NCBI RefSeq assembly: GCF_027943255.1
Contig: NC_072895.1
Coordinates: forward strand, 72,170,001-72,234,000
Length of the DNA: 64,000 nt
Origin: Anastrepha obliqua
Taxonomy: Eukaryota > Arthropoda > Insecta > Diptera > Tephritidae
Reading direction: 5' to 3'
Shown here: positions 1 through 11,721 of the stretch, in pieces
How the letters are laid out: the number at the start of each line of letters is the position of its first letter
Numbering within the stretch: the stretch's first letter is position 1
The notes under the pieces: generated by a model
Databases searched by the model: none
What the model was told of the DNA's origin: nothing
Seen by the model: only the letters and a program-made list of their open reading frames with translations
Program-made: the position numbers and the translations under genes

Positions 1-514
1 CATTAATATAAAAACACTGCATCACTTTTCTTTTCGATTTCATAAGTGGCGTCATTGACTCCCCACTGCTACTAGAGAAAATTCATTTCAATATTCCTTA
101 GTGAAGCAAACGGAATCATGATTTTTTCTGGTTACGGAAGGTAAGAACGAATTATGCTTCCAATGCTCCGATTTCTAGAACTTTGGGAGAATTTAATTCG
201 CTTTCAAATCATATTGGTCTAGATTTTTCTTTAACAAAGAACCACTTCCGATTCTATCTAAATAAATTGTTGAACTAAATTCTTAATGTTATCTAATAAT
301 CCTCTGTATATTATAAATATTTTCTTTCATTCATTACGATGAAACTATATTAGTAAATTATAGGTTCAAATTATTTTTGATTGGATTGCTTAGTATTAAT
401 CTGTTTTTCATAGTCTCTAAGAAAAACTGTATTTTTAGACTATTTATTGAATAAATGCCTAAATAAATTATAATACTTGTTTTAAAAAGTTAATTAATCA
501 ATAAAAAAAATCAA
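1..514. other. AT-rich sequence, nothing recognised
   Basis: No open frame of useful length and no repeat boundary that I can recognise before the Tc1-like remnant begins. Confidence 0.5.
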
Positions 515-1395
515 ATGTTAATTCTAAATGGCCACCATGTGCTTTTACAAAAGACTTCCAACGATTAGGCCATTCAGCATCTCGAACGATTTCCATCGAC
601 ATTCACGTCGCTGCCCCATGCTCTCCAATTCTGATCACAAACTGTAGTCCAATGAATTCAGATTCGGACTCCCAGACGGCCAATTTTCTGAGGCTATGAA
701 CCCAGGAATATTGTTTTTTAGCCATTGCTGGGTGGTTTTTGACTTATGGGCTAGAGTGGAATCTTGCTGGAAGATCCAACTCTCTCCTTGAAGAGAGTAC
801 TGCTTAACTGCTTCACCACGCTTCTTAAGACATCCTCCTGGTACACTTTTGCCCCGGTCTTAACCCCTTTTTCGAAGGAATTAAGAGATGTAACGCCTTT
901 ACAAGGGACTCCCCACCAAATCATTGTAGAGGCTGGATGTTAGCCACGCTGAACGTTAGGAACAACAGTTTTTGCGTCTTTAGAAGTTTTAGCATAGACT
1001 TTGTAGTTTTGCGTATTGAAAATTTCTTCAACAGTGAAAATTTTTTCATCTGTGAAAAGAATATTTTCATGGCCGATGATAACGTGCCGCTGAAGAAGCT
1101 GCTTGCATCTGTTGAGTCTAATTCTTTTTCGAGCGGCTTTTATGGCTGCACTGGTTCGAGCCACGCGAGCACGACCACTTCTTTTTCTGTCTGTCAATTC
1201 AGACGTTTGGAACAAACGATTGATCATGCGGTAAACAAAAATTCTCGAAATATTAAGTTTTTTCAGCAATTCGTAAATCTAATTTGCACTTTTACCACAC
1301 TTTTGTAATGCAATCATTGCAATGCGATTTCCTTAGCTTCTTATTTCCTCTCCATTGTTAACAAGCGAAATTTGCCACGAAACGGAGTATAATTT
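515..1395 (-). mobile_element. Tc1-like transposon remnant (minus strand)
   Basis: Read on the minus strand, frames in this stretch give a degraded Tc1-type transposase. The best piece is codons at 1269-940: a helix-turn-helix remnant (KLNISRIFVYRMINRL), then RKRSGRAR, then the first catalytic Asp in LFTDEKIF. Lower-coordinate frames supply the second Asp in a degraded FQQDS context and the third in PNLNSLDY, after the typical WPSGSP motif. Stops and frameshifts separate these parts, so no transposase can be made. I see no clear terminal repeats; the limits are where protein similarity fades. Tc1/mariner membership is secure; the family is not. Confidence 0.75.
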
Positions 1396-2488
1396 ATGAC
1401 TAGACAATGCATACGAACAAAAGCAAAAATAACGGAGCTTTTTTCTGCGAATTTGTTCTTGCCGTTCGCATTCTAAACGGTGTCACAGAATTTATGGCAA
1501 GACTAAGTAGGGGTTTCGAAAAGCTTTTTAACTGCTGAAAGAAACTTTTATTTGAGTCACTATGTTTTGTTATTGTCTGCCTTTTAGTCATGCCGCCTGT
1601 GTATGGACTTATATATTTATATACATATATTTAGGAATAATTATTTGTACATTTTCACATACTCTTAAAGCCTCACAAAAAATACCCACATTCGTTACTC
1701 CTTTATCAAGTCCGCCGAAAAGTATGCTTGGCGTTAGAAACAGAATGATTAAACCGAACTTCCGCCCACAATCATAGCTCAGATTGCTGTTAATTCTGTG
1801 TTTGTACACCTTATTTATACATAATTCAGTTACATGGGTTTATTTTTATTTGTAGTAAGCAGTATTTTAGCAGTCAGATATACACTTGTGCTCACATTTA
1901 TCTTTTTACAGTATTAGCAACATTTTTCATGGTAAATTCTTTATAAAAGTGTAGGTCATTGTATAACGAAACCCATATAAATCAAACGAAACTCAAAAGA
2001 ATTTATCAAGAAGATTTCTGTGTATGCAGGTTTATATTTAATTTGGGTATAGTAAAATATAGTAAATACATTCATGTATATCGTTTAAGAGAACTAATTC
2101 AACTAACAAGAACTAATTGTTCCTACATACATACATATATTTATACGAGGTAAAATTAAATATATATAATATATACCTCCTTATATCTTTATGATTACTT
2201 GAAAGATTTATGTTTTAAGTGTAAAAATATATTTTTATTGAAAAATTTATTGCAATAGTGTGCAAAGATAGAATCGCCGTTTAATTGGCAAAACTTTGCC
2301 TCTACGTCTAGAAAACACCAACATTTGTCGTATAATTTTCGTCAGCCAAATCGATGATTTTAGTACTCATGTACTCATATGTGATCTAGGAGACAACGCC
2401 CAGAAAACTGAATTATGTATCTAATTGCCTATACTCATTTTTTGTGTCCAATTTGCTATAACTGAACTTCTTTCAGCCGGGCTTAGGC
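1396..2488. other. AT-rich sequence, nothing recognised
   Basis: Short overlapping ORFs only, none with recognisable motifs, plus scattered (TA)n and TACATA runs typical of fly intergenic DNA. Confidence 0.5.
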
Positions 2489-2543
2489 CTGGACCCTACC
2501 CAGAAGTTAGTTACCCATAAACCCATTCGGCTACGGCGGCATA
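2489..2543 (-). repeat. SINE head fragment, variant type
   Basis: The minus strand reads GCCGCCGTAGCCGAATGGGT, the tRNA-like 5' head of the SINE seen elsewhere in the window. The next bases (CTGGGTAGGGTCC) differ from the standard head but resemble the 51.2-kb copy, so it may be a second head subtype. Confidence 0.5.
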
Positions 2544-4104
2544 CTGTTCTGTAATCTGCTAGTTATATTTAAATTCGGTTGTAATTTTGTTTGTTAAGTT
2601 TGCGGGTTTGTTTCTTCAGTCTTTCGTTTCACAAGTCTGTATTACAAGAAAATTCCAGGATATTTCGATAGGTGGCGCTTTAGTCGAGATATCTCTAAAT
2701 CGTATTTCAAACTCAAAACATTGTCGCTAAATTATTGTAAATATTTGTTTTCTTAATACTAGAAGAAGTAATTATCAAATTTTGTATATTTTACTTTTAT
2801 TTGCAAAAATACTACTACTACTACTACATTAGCTACACGAGGTCACATTTTTGATCCCAAAATTGAAACATGAGACAACCACGTCACCAAAATTTGAATT
2901 TTTGGTTTGCTGTCCGACTCGCAGCTTGCTACCTGCTTGACAAATCGCAAACGATTTGTATTGGCAGGTATTACCTTGTGAGTTGGTCCACCCTTCCGAG
3001 TAGCTGAGTGCAACACTTTCCCATTAATAATAGTTCTAAGAAAGTAAAACTTGTTTATGTTGTTGTAATAGCCTCATGTATACTTTTTGTGCATTTGCTT
3101 AACATTGTTTTATGTTAGATCTAACTATAAATCTTTAAATAAGATATTGGCTCTAAAATCAATCGATATAATTGGGCGAGTAACAAAATTTTTTTAGTTG
3201 CGACCCTTTGTTCCTCCCATGATCCTCGGGCAATATATATATATATATAAGTATAGGCATGTAATACCTAGCTGAGTGCTGTACAGTGTAACTACTCACT
3301 CTGGTCAAATTTTTATCAAGGTTCTCGAAAATCAAGAGCAAGAACCCAGTAACGATTAAAATTGAACTAACGAAGAACGCTTGAACTGGAATGAACCTGT
3401 AAGAGTCAGCACTTCTCAAAGGCGATCTCAAGAAAGACTTGAAGTCTTACAACTTGAATCAAGGAAACAAAGAAAAACACAACCCCTACAACAATTGGAT
3501 CAGCGGCGAAGTTTTTTGTAGTTGCGATATCTAAATAACCGAGCTTTATACCTCGGAATTGCTTTTTCGTACGATCTAGACGTTTCATACAGTAGCGCAT
3601 GTAAAGTCGTTAGAATCCGAAGAGGGAAAGAAACGTGCCAGCACTTCAAAGTAAAGAAATTTAAAATAGAAACCCAGGGAGTGCGTTGTGCGGAAGAAAA
3701 AGTTGGGCTACCTGAGCTTGATCAGATAAAAGTGCCATTGAATAGATTTTTAAAATTCAGGGGCAAGTATCATACTAGGATGGTAAAAGAAATAAAGAAA
3801 AAACATAGCCATTTAGCTGATTTTTTCATGTAAAGGCCCCCCAGGGGATTTCCAGGGGGTGTGCCACTGGAATGGGTGGATCGGCCGTCCAAAGTTAGTG
3901 GGGGTCGGTCATACATTTGGACTCGATTGGAGCACTCTAAATGGGTCAAAGTGGGATTTTTCGTTCGACCCAAATTGGGGGACATCAGAATTTGTTTTAG
4001 AGGTATGGTTCCTTCGGCAAAGTTTCTTATTTTGATCCCTAGAATACGATTTTCACAGAGCAATGAGCGATTTTTAAATCGACCCTCCCTACTGTACACC
4101 TAAT
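2544..4104. other. Non-coding or very degenerate sequence
   Basis: Contains a short ACT-triplet run near 2810 and a (TA)n tract near 3232-3249. Two overlapping plus-strand ORFs (3522-3833, 3861-4103) are open but carry no motif I recognise. The less AT-rich block 3840-4090 looks like a piece of an unidentified repeat. Confidence 0.4.
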
Positions 4105-5240
4105 TAATTTCATATTTTTTTGAAAAAAAAACCATTTATTTAAGTATAAAAGTGAAAACATATTTTATTCAAAATATTGTCCATCGGAAGCGGCAACTTT
4201 TTCCCATCCTTCAGGCAATTTATGGATTCCATCCCAAAAAAACTTCTCATCTTTTGCGCCGAGAAAGTCATCAAGCCATTTTTTATGCCTTCAACATTGG
4301 TGTACCGTATTCCAGAAAGATGATTTTGTATCGACCGAAACAAGTGGTAATCAGAAGGAGCTACGTCTGGGCTATAAGGTGGGTGAGGTAGAATTTCCCA
4401 TCTGGCATTTTCCAAATAATTTTTGACCGGTACTGCAACAGGTGGCCGAGCATTGTCACGATGGATAATCAATTACTCGTGTCTGGACGCCCATTCTGGC
4501 CGTGTTTTGGCTATTACTTTCTTCAAACGTATCAATTGTTGCCTGTATGGCTCTCATGTGATCGTCTGGCCCGATTTAAATAGCTCATAGTACAGCACAC
4601 CCTTCTAATCCGTGGGGTCGATTTGGCTGGTTGGCCTGGCTTCACATATGCTCTTTTACGCCTTGGGTTATCGTAATGAATTCACTTTTCATCGCCAGTG
4701 ACAATACGATGCAGAAACGATTTATTTTTGTGGCGATTAAGCAGCATTTCAGACATGGAAAATCGTCTCTCAACGTCTCTCGGCTTCAATTCGTGTGGCA
4801 CCCAATTTCCTCGTTTGTGAATGTATCCGGCTGCTTTTAAACGTTTAGAAATGGCTTGTTGAGTGATTTCCAATGTTTTTCCAAGTTCTTCTTGAGTTTG
4901 ACATGGATCTTGATCGAGTAATGCCTCCAATTCTTCGTCTTCAAACTTTTTTGGTGGACCTGATCACTCTTTGTTTTCTGTGTCAAAATCACCACTTTTA
5001 AATCATGCCATCCACTGCAGACATACTCTAACCTCTGGGGCATATTCAAGATAAGTTTCTAAGAGTAAACGATGTGCTTCTGTTGCACTTTTCTTTAATT
5101 TGAAAAAACAAAAGCAAACCTCCCCGCAAATGTTGTAATAAAAAAAATTTGTGTGTTTACTAATATTCACTGTGACATATCAAATTTACTTAATTTTTTG
5201 GCGTGCTTTAACATAGAATAGCTGTCACTGTCAAAATATT
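4105..5240 (-). mobile_element. Degenerate Mos1-type mariner (DD34D)
   Basis: Minus-strand frames give a broken mariner transposase. N-terminal helix-turn-helix residues fall at 5049-4837 and 4930-4682 (TQEELGKTLEITQQAISKRL, then NWVPHELKPRDVERRF), ending at IVTGDEK with the first catalytic Asp. The C-terminal part at 4472-4140 has HRDNARPP (second Asp) and YSPDVAPSDYHLF (third Asp). At least two frameshifts separate the pieces. The untranslated end before 4140 resembles that of the intact copy at 19.3 kb, so both belong to one broad group. Terminal repeats are too eroded to place exactly. Confidence 0.85.
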
Positions 5241-7357
5241 GACTACATAAATAGATATGAGATTAGTAACAAATGCGAAGTTAATTAGTTGTATACCCGA
5301 TACTTCATCGGAGGTGGAAAAGAGCAATTAAATGTATGCTGCGAAGTCTCTATAGAAGTAACAAGACATACAAGTCATTACAGAACATGTTATAATACAT
5401 GTCAACAATACTTTAATTGGGATTTTCAAAAATTCCATTGACCTCGTTTCAGGTGGCCTCGGCCCAGGTGATACAGGCAAGCAATTCGCATCAATGAACT
5501 ATTATTTCTATAGAATGATGGTACGTGGCAATGTAGACAACTATATTCTGCAATGTCATCAGCATTTTCATCAATAAATCGTTGATGTATACGCAAAATA
5601 GAGTTGGAAAGGCTATTATTCATTTAGCTTAACCACAAAAGCTGTTATCGCAAGAATACGTTCTTGAGAGACGATTGAAGGAATATAAGGAATGAGGGTG
5701 AAATTATATACTAGAATTATTTTACTACCTTTTCCATTAATTTCATACCAGATTTAGGCGCAGCTAAGCGTCGGGTTTGGTAATATATCATAAATATTTA
5801 TGTCTTAACGTGGGACAATCCTATATCTATTTCTAGTTCTAAAATCAACATCTAATATTTATCTACTATTATCTATTTATGATTGAAATTATTAACGAGA
5901 CAATATGTATTTATATTTTCCAGTCCTGAAAAAGACTTCTAATTGAGGTTGAAATGTCGACAAATAAATATAGAGCAAATAAATAAAAGCAATAAATCAT
6001 TTGTTGTTTTATTGTTAATTCGACTTTAAACTTAAATATATGGAAGCCACTAAAACAATTTAAAACATTTCTCTGGAACTATAAAATATCCTCCCCATTT
6101 AAAAATATTTACTGTATTATAATATTATAATATCAATTCAAGTTATAGTAAAAAAGGATAAATTCGTTTCAGTTTGTTTATTTCGATAATTAAGGTATAA
6201 AATGATTTTATTGAATGCCTCTATTTTTATTCCAGTTTTTTGCACCAATACGCGTTTCTATATTCTGCCAGCTATAAATAACTCATATAGTTTTCGTTTC
6301 GAGGTGAAATAAATTTGCGTTTTAGCATTTATAGACATTATTTACCTTTATATAAATTACCTGTCTCCGTCCACATTTTAAACCATAAGCTGCACTTTGT
6401 ACTCGTAGTATAATTTAGTAATACAGTATAATTTTTCACAAACAATCGTTTACGTACATTCATTAGATACTTAGCATACGCCATCTTTAATTTCTCTTCA
6501 CTGTGCTTAGCAATGTTAACTTTTTTCAGTTATGTTAGAGTTGGGAAAATTTCTTAGCCGATAGCATTTGATAGCATTTAAGAGCTTATACGGTCAGTCG
6601 TTCTTGCATCTTCTGCATTAATTAAAGTTCTCTATTTTGAATAACAAAAATTACATGGAGGCTGATCAAAAGAAAAAAGGAGGTAAACGCTTCACTGCCA
6701 CCATTTTCGTTGCAATGTTCTTCTTATTGTATATATAGTTTTATTTTTCCTTTTTCAATTACAAACCTGAATTTTATATATGTATGTTACCCAAGCGATA
6801 TCCAAACCATTTTTTACTATTGTACATGCAACATGAACCAATCCTTGCTTATTAGCCCTAAACTACTTTTCCACGAATAAAAATTAAATAAATTTAGTTT
6901 AAGTAAAGGAAATTCATAAGTGAGCATTTAATTCCATAAAAATGCAATAGTCAATCAACCGATGTGCGCTTGAAAAAAAATAGGTGGCACAGTTACAGCG
7001 ATGAGCCTATTAGCATTTAACGACATGAAATCTAATTAATTAGGGAAGTTATGATTATTCGAAAGCAATGGTGCAGGAGATCGCAGAGAACTTCACTTAC
7101 TTTTTGCTCGAAATCAAATGCTTCAAAATGGTGGGCACGATAACTTAAATATTTTTGAGCCAATTGAGTGGTACACATCTTCTTAAATGTAATTTATACA
7201 GGCTGATTAAGATTTTTTAAATGGTTAATTTTTAAAATGTTTAAAATTTTTTTAACCAAATTTTTTTGAAAACAAAACATTAAAGTGCTCCTTTAGCGTA
7301 ATTTTTATATTTATATTTATATATAATACATAAATATACTTATATAATTGTTGAGCT
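5241..7357. other. AT-rich sequence, nothing recognised
   Basis: About 2.1 kb with no ORF longer than about 65 codons and no recognisable repeat or RNA gene. Confidence 0.5.
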
Positions 7358-7624
7358 CAGGTGAGTTCCTCTACCAATTTGTGGTGCGCGTCTCGATAGA
7401 AGGATCTACAGTTTTAAGCTGACTTCGGATGGCAGATGACTTTTCTTTTGCATGAAAAGCTTTTTCATGGAAGAATTACACTCGGAGGAGCGCTTTTATC
7501 AACTGAGGGCCGACAACTATTAGAAGAAACTTTTTTGATTGTTTGGTGTTTCATGTCCGGAGATTCAAACTTTCACATTTCCGAATGGTAGTCACATACC
7601 AAACCATTCGGCTTCGGCTTCGTC
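7358..7624 (-). repeat. SINE copy (tRNA-headed), diverged
   Basis: The minus strand begins with a CCGAAGCCGAATGGTTTGG-type head at 7624 and runs through the body landmarks seen in better copies: the pyrimidine block (now CTCAGTTGATAAAAGCGC), TCCGAGTGTAA, CATGAAAAAGC and GAAGTCAGCTT. It ends near the CACAAATTGGTAGAGG tail. Many substitutions; an old copy. Confidence 0.75.
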
Positions 7625-8139
7625 AGTTAGCGGATGATTTTAATTCATTTACTGGTTTCAGATTCCATTAAAAAATTACGGTGCCTATCACGCCCATCAT
7701 GTCCTAGAAAAAGTTCCTCACTGGGAGCCGTGAATAGGAGTCACGATTTAAAAAGTTTATGTTTTTTGTAACATTTATGTTTTTTAAGCTGATGTGGAAA
7801 AAGCCTACGCCCAATAGTTTCATCACAAATAAATAAATAAATATTATAACTATCTGATGTTGATACCATCGCCGTGGTCTGCCACCTTAATTTATGTTAG
7901 ATCTGATTCACTGATTCTGAAACAAGTGTTGACCAATAGTTAAATTTTATTTGTGGAGAACTATTGCACTTTTTAATGGGTGAATCTAAAATAAGAAACT
8001 GAAATTTTGGTTTTAAAATCCACTCCGTGTATTTATTAATATCTTTAAGTATACCATAAAAGTCACTCGCTTACAATTTTCACAATTCAATCAAAAACTA
8101 TTAACAGAGACTCCTTTTTTAGATAATCCTTTCAGCAAT
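7625..8139. other. 3' flank of the 8.1-kb gene
   Basis: No ORF of note. A minus-strand AATAAA (TTTATT at about 8031-8036) lies some 100 bases past the stop of the 8.1-kb gene and is a plausible poly(A) signal. Confidence 0.4.
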
Positions 8140-8415
8140 TTAGTAATAGTAATGACCACGATGACCCCCGCGATACCCATGATGATAGCCCCCATGGTAT
8201 CCGCCACGATATCCACCACGATAGCCACCTCGATGTCCACGCGTCAAACGATCACCTTCATTTTCATGTCCCTGCTCAACGACATCCAACAACGATAGAG
8301 GCTCCTCAACCACTTCTAAATTGGCGATGCTTCCCAGCTCATCAGGACTACCATAAGTATCAACAAAAAGTGCTACAAACAACGCGAACACCAAGCACAA
8401 AGTGAGAAATTTCAT
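8140..8415 (-). CDS. Secreted Gly/Tyr/His-rich peptide precursor
   Basis: Encodes 91 residues. Residues 1-22 form a signal peptide (MKFLTLCLVFALFVALFVDT then YG). Residues 23-55 are an acidic propeptide with EEPLSLLDVVEQ. RLTR at 56-59 fits the R-x-x-R furin-type rule, and 60-91 is a mature part of GGYRGGY/GGYHGGY repeats ending HYYY. I chose the ATG at 8415 rather than the in-frame ATG at 8514 because it starts the signal peptide directly and leaves room for a 5' UTR after the TATA box. Intronless. Such proteins in insects are cuticular, structural or antimicrobial; the sequence does not decide which. It shares its plan with the genes at 10.9, 14.6 and 18.5 kb. Confidence 0.82.
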   Translation of the reverse strand: MKFLTLCLVFALFVALFVDTYGSPDELGSIANLEVVEEPLSLLDVVEQGHENEGDRLTRGHRGGYRGGYRGGYHGGYHHGYRGGHRGHYYY

Positions 8416-8515
8416 TTCGATAGTTATCCTTTTCGAAGGAGAAGCTTTGTTTGTTTCAGCGATAGTGGCCCGTTTAGAGTTACAAACGATATGATTGGAA
8501 TGAAGATGTTTCATT

Positions 8516-8524
8516 GCTTATATA
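8516..8524 (-). promoter_or_regulatory. TATA box of the 8.1-kb gene
   Basis: The minus strand reads TATATAAGC about 100 bp upstream of the chosen ATG, with a TCATAT initiator-like motif about 30 bp downstream. Confidence 0.55.
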
Positions 8525-8529
8525 TTCCG

Positions 8530-9089
8530 AAACGGCGTGCGCATGTAAATATATAAGCAATAGATGTAAGTAATGCTAGTAACGTAATTAAAATAATCAG
8601 TCATAAATATGTCGCGCATTACTTAAAATGAAGAACAACAAGTGCCTATCAAAGTCTAGAATGCCTTGTCATGTAACAACAATTGAAACAACGTTTAAAC
8701 AACTGTCCGTCCACATGAATGACGAGAGGGTGTTTAAGGTCGTGTTCTACCGCATAATCGTGCGAGTGGGTGTTAACAAAATCGGATGCGTTTGCTGGGT
8801 GAATAATTCATCATCGCTAACTGTGCAGGTCAACAACACAATTTTTATAAGTTGTTATTATTGAATTAATGCCTGTTAATGAATGAAACTCTCGGAAAAC
8901 TGGCGACTTTCACAAGTACAATATATTATAGAGTTTCTGCGAATTGATCAATGCGAGGGAATAACGCTATAGTGTCAATAACATTAAGATACTCACTTGT
9001 TACTGATAACAGAGTTGCTGCATTTAAGGGGTACTTGAGCAATGTTACCTTACAGTGAATACACCAGTAATGTTCTCAATACTGTTAAT
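8530..9089. other. 5' flank, nothing recognised
   Basis: A 78-codon plus-strand ORF (8628-8864) has no motif or signal peptide and is probably chance. A second TATATA-type motif lies near 8550. Confidence 0.4.
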
Positions 9090-9320
9090 AACACTAACTA
9101 ATATAACATCCATTCTAAGTTTCGAAAAACTTTGACATGTTGGAGAAAGAAGTTGTTAATTTGAATTATTGTAGCAGCTTCGGCTGAGGTACCACGTTGA
9201 CAAGACAATCGCTTTAGAACATCAAAGTGGAACTGCCTAGTACTTGTCTGCTCGGCAGTAACATATTCACGATAAACAATGCCGAGATCGAATGTCCATC
9301 CTGACTTGACCATGCTGACA
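9090..9320 (-). mobile_element. Possible mariner transposase fragment
   Basis: The minus-strand frame 9313-9098 contains GIVYREYV, then FHFDVLKRLS, then FFLQHVKVF. This order resembles the segment between the first and second catalytic Asp of SETMAR/mariner-type transposases. No catalytic Asp is retained and there are no terminal repeats, so this is tentative. Confidence 0.4.
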
Positions 9321-9609
9321 TGAAGTAAATGCTTCTGAAAAGGTATGGTTGAGTTAGGGTAGAGAGACCAAACGATGTTTTAAGCGTTTCGTACTACTGT
9401 CCGCAGGTGTAAGAAAAAAGTGAGAGCCAAAATGCCTGAGCTTGCTTGCCCAGCGAGAATAGTACGACAGTACGCCTTAAAAATAGAAAAGGAAAAAAAA
9501 ATTCAATAAAATAAAACTACAGAAAAACAAGTGTTACCAGAATAAACTTTTTTTTTAAGTCGTGGTTTGGACCCTTTGTCACATATTCTGCGGTAGCACG
9601 GTGGCATAG
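9321..9609. other. Nothing recognised
   Basis: AT-rich sequence with an A-rich tract near 9490-9500; no ORF of interest. Confidence 0.4.
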
Positions 9610-10350
9610 AATCATGGTAACAAGTACGAGTTTTATGTTAAACGGATTGCAATGGAGGGTATGCATAGATATTGCAGACGCTTTGGGAAAGTGGACTTAG
9701 CGATCCGAGAGAAGGCAATGAAAACGATGTGCCGACTGCACTTTTTTGGATTGAGGCACGCATACATGTGCCGGACACAGAGAGTTGCTTAAACGGTTGG
9801 CAAACAATGGATAGATCCAGACACCCTTTTGGGGAGCTCCGTAAGAAGTTTCTACACCGACGGCTCCAAGACTGAAAATTGTGTTGAAGTGGAATGGCAT
9901 TTAGGCAGTAACTTCACATATTTAAAACAGTAAAGCGTCATATTGAAATTGCACAACACTAAATTTCAACAGCCTGATAGATTTTAAAATGGATTTGTGA
10001 AACCGGGTATTATAATTGCAGACTGTATAATTAGCGAAAAGTGGCAAGGACATAAATTCAAGGTCTTCAGTGACAGTAACACTATGACTTTAGACGGGAT
10101 ACTGTGACAATTTTAGAACCAAGCAGAATAACGAAGTGTTTCAGGAAGCTGACAATATGGTAACAAAATTTCTTCTCAGTCAGAGAAGGAGTGAAGTGTG
10201 CTATTAATCCTAACGATTAATGATGGCGCACAAACCATGGGGCGACATACGGTCACCATAGATAACATCGATCATCCTCTGTGTACATCTTGATGGAGGA
10301 GGAGAATAGCACAGAATATTTTCATTGCCGCTGTCTGGCCTTCGCTAGAT
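9610..10350 (+). mobile_element. Non-LTR retrotransposon remnant (RNase H and C-terminal finger)
   Basis: Plus-strand frames include SFYTDGSKTEN at about 9847-9880, the start of a retroelement RNase H domain. Further on, FKVFSDSN near 10060-10080 matches the usual next RNase H segment, and EEENSTEYFHCRCLAFARYR (10299-10358) matches the Cys/His finger at the end of many jockey/R1-type ORF2 proteins. Stops and frame changes occur throughout, so only a fossil of the 3' end of ORF2 is left. Confidence 0.65.
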
Positions 10351-10870
10351 ATAGAGCATTTATTTATAGCTGGGATATAATATATGTATTGAAAATGGAC
10401 GAGCCACACTACTTCTTTCTCTTGACAAATCGCTTGTTTGTGGAGAAGCAATACATTTTTCAGTCTCCCCCTTTCTTTCAATGAGCAATATTGGCTCTGT
10501 GCTTACAAAATGTCTTACTTTATAAAAGAAAAAAAAAAAATAATGCCAGTTCGGAATAATAACTCAAGTTTCCAGTGACTAAACGAAAGACTTGAGCACA
10601 AATTTTATCTACTTACTTTATTTATGTTTTTTGTATTATAAACAGCACCCAACTTTAGCTATGATCTTTGAGTAAAGAAGAAACCCCAATTTTGTACTTA
10701 ATTTTGAATCTCACATACACATACGTGTATATTGTTTAAAATATTTCAAGCCTTTCAATTAACACTTAAAAATATTCCTTACTTTTAATTTATTTTTTAT
10801 TTTGACTTAAATAAAATATAATAATTAACACTTTATTTATTTCCACCTTTTAATGAACTTTCCTTTTCTC
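10351..10870. other. 3' flank of the 10.9-kb gene
   Basis: AT-rich. A minus-strand AATAAA (TTTATT at 10832-10837) lies about 35 bases beyond the stop codon at 10871 and is the likely poly(A) signal. Confidence 0.45.
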
Positions 10871-11194
10871 TCAAAAATATGGGGAGTTAAATGCGCCGGC
10901 AGTGGCACCTGCACTACTACTAGCGTACGAAGCTCCACCGCCACCATAGCTAGGGAAGCCCCCATAACCACCGTAGGAAGGGTATCCACCATAACCGCCA
11001 AAACCAGGGTAGCCTCCATAACCAAAGTTAGGAAAGTGGCGCACCACACGTCTCAGTTGCTGTGGTTGCTGCTCCAAGGACACAGCTCCTGGTTGAACCT
11101 GCTCAATACTCAGCAGCGTTTCGCGTTCAACAGGTAAGCTATAGCAAATAACCATTAGGAGAGAAAGCACCAAGCAGAACGTGTTGAATTTCAT
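10871..11194 (-). CDS. Secreted Gly/Tyr-rich peptide precursor
   Basis: Encodes 107 residues ending at TGA. Residues 1-18 or so form a signal peptide (MKFNTFCLVLSLLMVICY). A propeptide with ERETLLSIEQ follows, then LRRVVR at 47-52, which offers both a dibasic and an R-x-x-R cleavage site. The mature region 53-107 is dominated by GGYGGYPSYGG repeats and ends with a Ser/Ala/Gly stretch and NSPYF. The start context CCGAGAATGAA also occurs at the 18.8-kb gene. Intronless. A structural (cuticle, membrane) or antimicrobial secreted product is possible; neither can be shown. Confidence 0.85.
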   Translation of the reverse strand: MKFNTFCLVLSLLMVICYSLPVERETLLSIEQVQPGAVSLEQQPQQLRRVVRHFPNFGYGGYPGFGGYGGYPSYGGYGGFPSYGGGGASYASSSAGATAGAFNSPYF

Positions 11195-11274
11195 TCTCGG
11201 ATCGTATTTTTCACGCCGACTGTTTGCTGTTAGAAAGTTACTCGATTTCTGCTTAGCCGCTGCGAATTTCTGAA

Positions 11275-11283
11275 TATTTTATA
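11275..11283 (-). promoter_or_regulatory. TATA box of the 10.9-kb gene
   Basis: The minus strand reads TATAAAATA about 80 bp upstream of the ATG at 11194, giving an expected 5' UTR of about 50 bases. Confidence 0.6.
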
Positions 11284-11289
11284 GATGCA

Positions 11290-11721
11290 ATTTCGAGAAA
11301 AGTATACGAATGGCCGATGATGCGTGAAAACAATTCGGGTTTGGATGGGTGTGTGTGTGTGTGTGTGATGCACTGTTTAACAGGTTGAGTAGCATCTTCT
11401 GGCTATGCTCTGTTACGACTGGCTTTTGTTCGTTCGTTTATTATTGTTCTAGATATTATAAGTATTTGTTTATACATATATTTTGGTTGAAATTATCAAA
11501 TGAATTTTTTTTCAAATGATAAAAACCAGAGTAGCTATGCAACGATTCGAATGTGAAGAATGTCATTCAAGATACTTGCGATAGGGGATTTTTGCTGCTA
11601 TAAATATTGACTAATTCATTATTTATTAATATATTTATTGTAAATAAGAGATATATAAAAAGGGGGATTTTAGAGGTATATATTTTTGTTTTTTAACAAA
11701 ACAGAAATAATTTTATAAATA
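11290..11721. other. Intergenic with GT microsatellite
   Basis: A (GT)n run lies at about 11349-11367. The rest is AT-rich without coding signals up to the TA target site of the next transposon. Confidence 0.5.

Noticed and set aside
3522..4103. Two successive ORFs, plus strand
   Set aside because: Open but without signal peptide, domain or codon pattern of the nearby real genes. The second has a good antisense ORF too, pointing to base composition rather than coding.
10853..11137. Plus-strand ORF over the 10.9-kb gene
   Set aside because: Shadow of the glycine codons of the real minus-strand gene; no signal peptide.
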